Below are positions 6,735-7,899 of a stretch of 7,899 nt of DNA, in pieces. The DNA lies in NCBI GenBank assembly GCA_027065635.1, contig JAMONQ010000143.1, forward strand, positions 1 through 7,899. The letters run 5' to 3'. The notes under the pieces are model-generated. The model was not told where the DNA came from, ran no database searches, and saw nothing but the letters and a program-made list of their open reading frames with translations. The DNA comes from Campylobacterales bacterium (GTDB lineage: Bacteria > Campylobacterota > Campylobacteria > Campylobacterales > Hydrogenimonadaceae). The translations under genes were made by a program, and so were the position numbers. How positions within the stretch are numbered: position 1 is the first letter of the stretch; each line of letters opens with the position of its first letter.

Positions 6735-7899
6735 AATAACTATTAATATCGACGGAAAAGAGTGTAAGACCAAAGAGGGTGAATATATCCTGAACGTTGC
6801 CCGGGCCAACGATATATTCATACCAGCCATATGCTACCTGACGCGGTGCAGTCCCACACTGGCCTGCCGTATCTGCCTCGTCGAAGCCGACGGAAAGCAG
6901 GTATATGCCTGTAACGCCAAAGCGAAAGACGGCATGCAGATAAAGACTCTGACTGAAAATATCGCCGAGGAGCGCAGAGCGATAATGGAGGTTTACGATG
7001 TAAACCATCCCCTGCAGTGCGGTGTGTGTGATCAGTCCGGCGAGTGCGAGCTTCAAAACTATACACTCGAGCTTGGTGTGGATGAGCAGCACTACGCCAT
7101 AAAGGATGTGGAGAGAGGAGCCAAAGACTGGGGACTGATGCACTACGATCCGGGCCTTTGTATAGTTTGTGAAAGATGCGTTACGGTCTGTAAGGATATG
7201 ATAGGCGATGCGGTACTTAAAACGGTACCAAGAGGCGGAGAGGCGCTGAGCAAAGAGCTCAAGGAGAGTATGCCCAAAGACGCCTATGCAATGTGGAACA
7301 AGCTCAACAAATCTCTCATAGGTACGACGACCGGCGATACTCTGGAGTGTACTGACTGCGGCGAGTGTATCGCGGTGTGTCCCGTCGGAGCGCTCGTTAG
7401 CAGCGACTTCCAGTACACTACGAACGCCTGGGAGCTTACTTCTATCCCCGCGGCATGCGCCCACTGCAGTGCCGGATGCCACATATACTACGATGTCAAG
7501 CATACAAGTATTGACAATCCCGAGCCGAAAATCTACCGTGTCAAAAACGAGTGGAACTACGTTTCGCTATGCGGTGCCGGACGCTTTGGATTTGATTTTG
7601 AAAACAGAGTCGGCGGAAAGGATGAAGAGGCTTTCAAAAGAGCGATAGAGGCTTTCAAGAAGGCCGATACTATCCGCTTCTCTTCGACTATCACCAATGA
7701 AGAGGCTCTGATTTTACAGAAACTGAAAGAAAAGAGAGGCTACAGGCTGATCAACGAAGATGCCGGCAGATTTAAAAAGTTTATGCAAACCTTCTCGAAA
7801 GTCGCCGGAAGCACTCTTTGGAGCGGAGACTTGCAGAGTGTTCACAACAGCGACTTCGTAGTGAGTATCGGTACGCAGCTTAAAAGCGACAATCCAAGA
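6727..7899 (+). CDS. nuoG: NADH-quinone oxidoreductase subunit G, copy 2 (3' end outside window)
   Basis: The frame opens at ATG 6727 and stays open for 391 codons to the window edge. It parallels copy 1 throughout, with roughly half or more of the aligned residues identical by eye. Ligand sets are N1b Cys36, 47, 50, 62; N5 His94 with Cys98, 101, 107; two [4Fe-4S] motifs at Cys145, 148, 151, 155 and Cys208, 211, 214, 218 (CTDCGECIAVCPVGAL); N7 Cys244, 247, 251, 282. All are intact, so this is not a decaying copy. It differs by about 23 extra residues between the two [4Fe-4S] motifs (around residues 165-203, rich in Lys, Glu and Met). The molybdopterin-like domain begins near residue 298 and is cut at residue 391. 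The start overlaps the copy 1 stop by 8 bases. Downstream one would expect nuoH and nuoI, but these are not visible. Confidence 0.93.
   Translation, partial: MSEITINIDGKECKTKEGEYILNVARANDIFIPAICYLTRCSPTLACRICLVEADGKQVYACNAKAKDGMQIKTLTENIAEERRAIMEVYDVNHPLQCGVCDQSGECELQNYTLELGVDEQHYAIKDVERGAKDWGLMHYDPGLCIVCERCVTVCKDMIGDAVLKTVPRGGEALSKELKESMPKDAYAMWNKLNKSLIGTTTGDTLECTDCGECIAVCPVGALVSSDFQYTTNAWELTSIPAACAHCSAGCHIYYDVKHTSIDNPEPKIYRVKNEWNYVSLCGAGRFGFDFENRVGGKDEEAFKRAIEAFKKADTIRFSSTITNEEALILQKLKEKRGYRLINEDAGRFKKFMQTFSKVAGSTLWSGDLQSVHNSDFVVSIGTQLKSDNPR

Overview
The window lies inside one long operon on the + strand that encodes respiratory complex I (nuo). It begins in the last 40 codons of nuoB and ends inside a second nuoG copy. 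Order: nuoB (3' end), nuoC, nuoD, a small nuoE-position gene, a hybrid flavoprotein in the nuoF position, nuoG copy 1, nuoG copy 2 (cut by the window end). All genes point the same way. Intergenic gaps are at most 12 bp and three junctions overlap, so there is no room for an internal promoter or terminator outside coding sequence. No RNA gene, mobile element, CRISPR array or non-coding stretch over 300 bp is present.

The organism is most likely a member of Campylobacterota (Epsilonproteobacteria), probably a chemolithoautotrophic marine or vent type (Sulfurovum, Sulfurimonas, Nitratiruptor or Hydrogenimonas-like). The reasons are separate nuoC and nuoD, a roughly 76-residue cysteine-free protein in place of NuoE, no classical NuoF, and tandem nuoG genes. 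The genus cannot be fixed from this window. Base composition looks near 50% GC, above that of Campylobacter or Helicobacter.

NuoB, C and D belong to the connecting module that carries electrons to cluster N2 and quinone, and they look conventional. The electron-input side does not. Classical NuoE (four-Cys [2Fe-2S]) and NuoF (NADH/FMN site) are absent. Their places hold a tiny cysteine-free protein and a 680-residue protein. The latter joins a NuoF C-terminal-like iron-sulfur segment, missing one expected Cys, to a GltD/NfnB-like flavoprotein with two dinucleotide-binding folds. Two NuoG paralogues follow. Each keeps the N1b, N5 and N7 ligand sets and carries an 8-Cys two-[4Fe-4S] ferredoxin module where conventional NuoG has a single-cluster (N4) site.

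The inferred picture is a complex I whose input arm has been rebuilt for a donor other than, or in addition to, NADH bound to NuoF: NAD(P)H through the GltD-like flavin, or ferredoxin/flavodoxin. Electrons would then pass through one or two NuoG wires to NuoB/D. The composition is read from the sequence. The choice of electron donor is inference.
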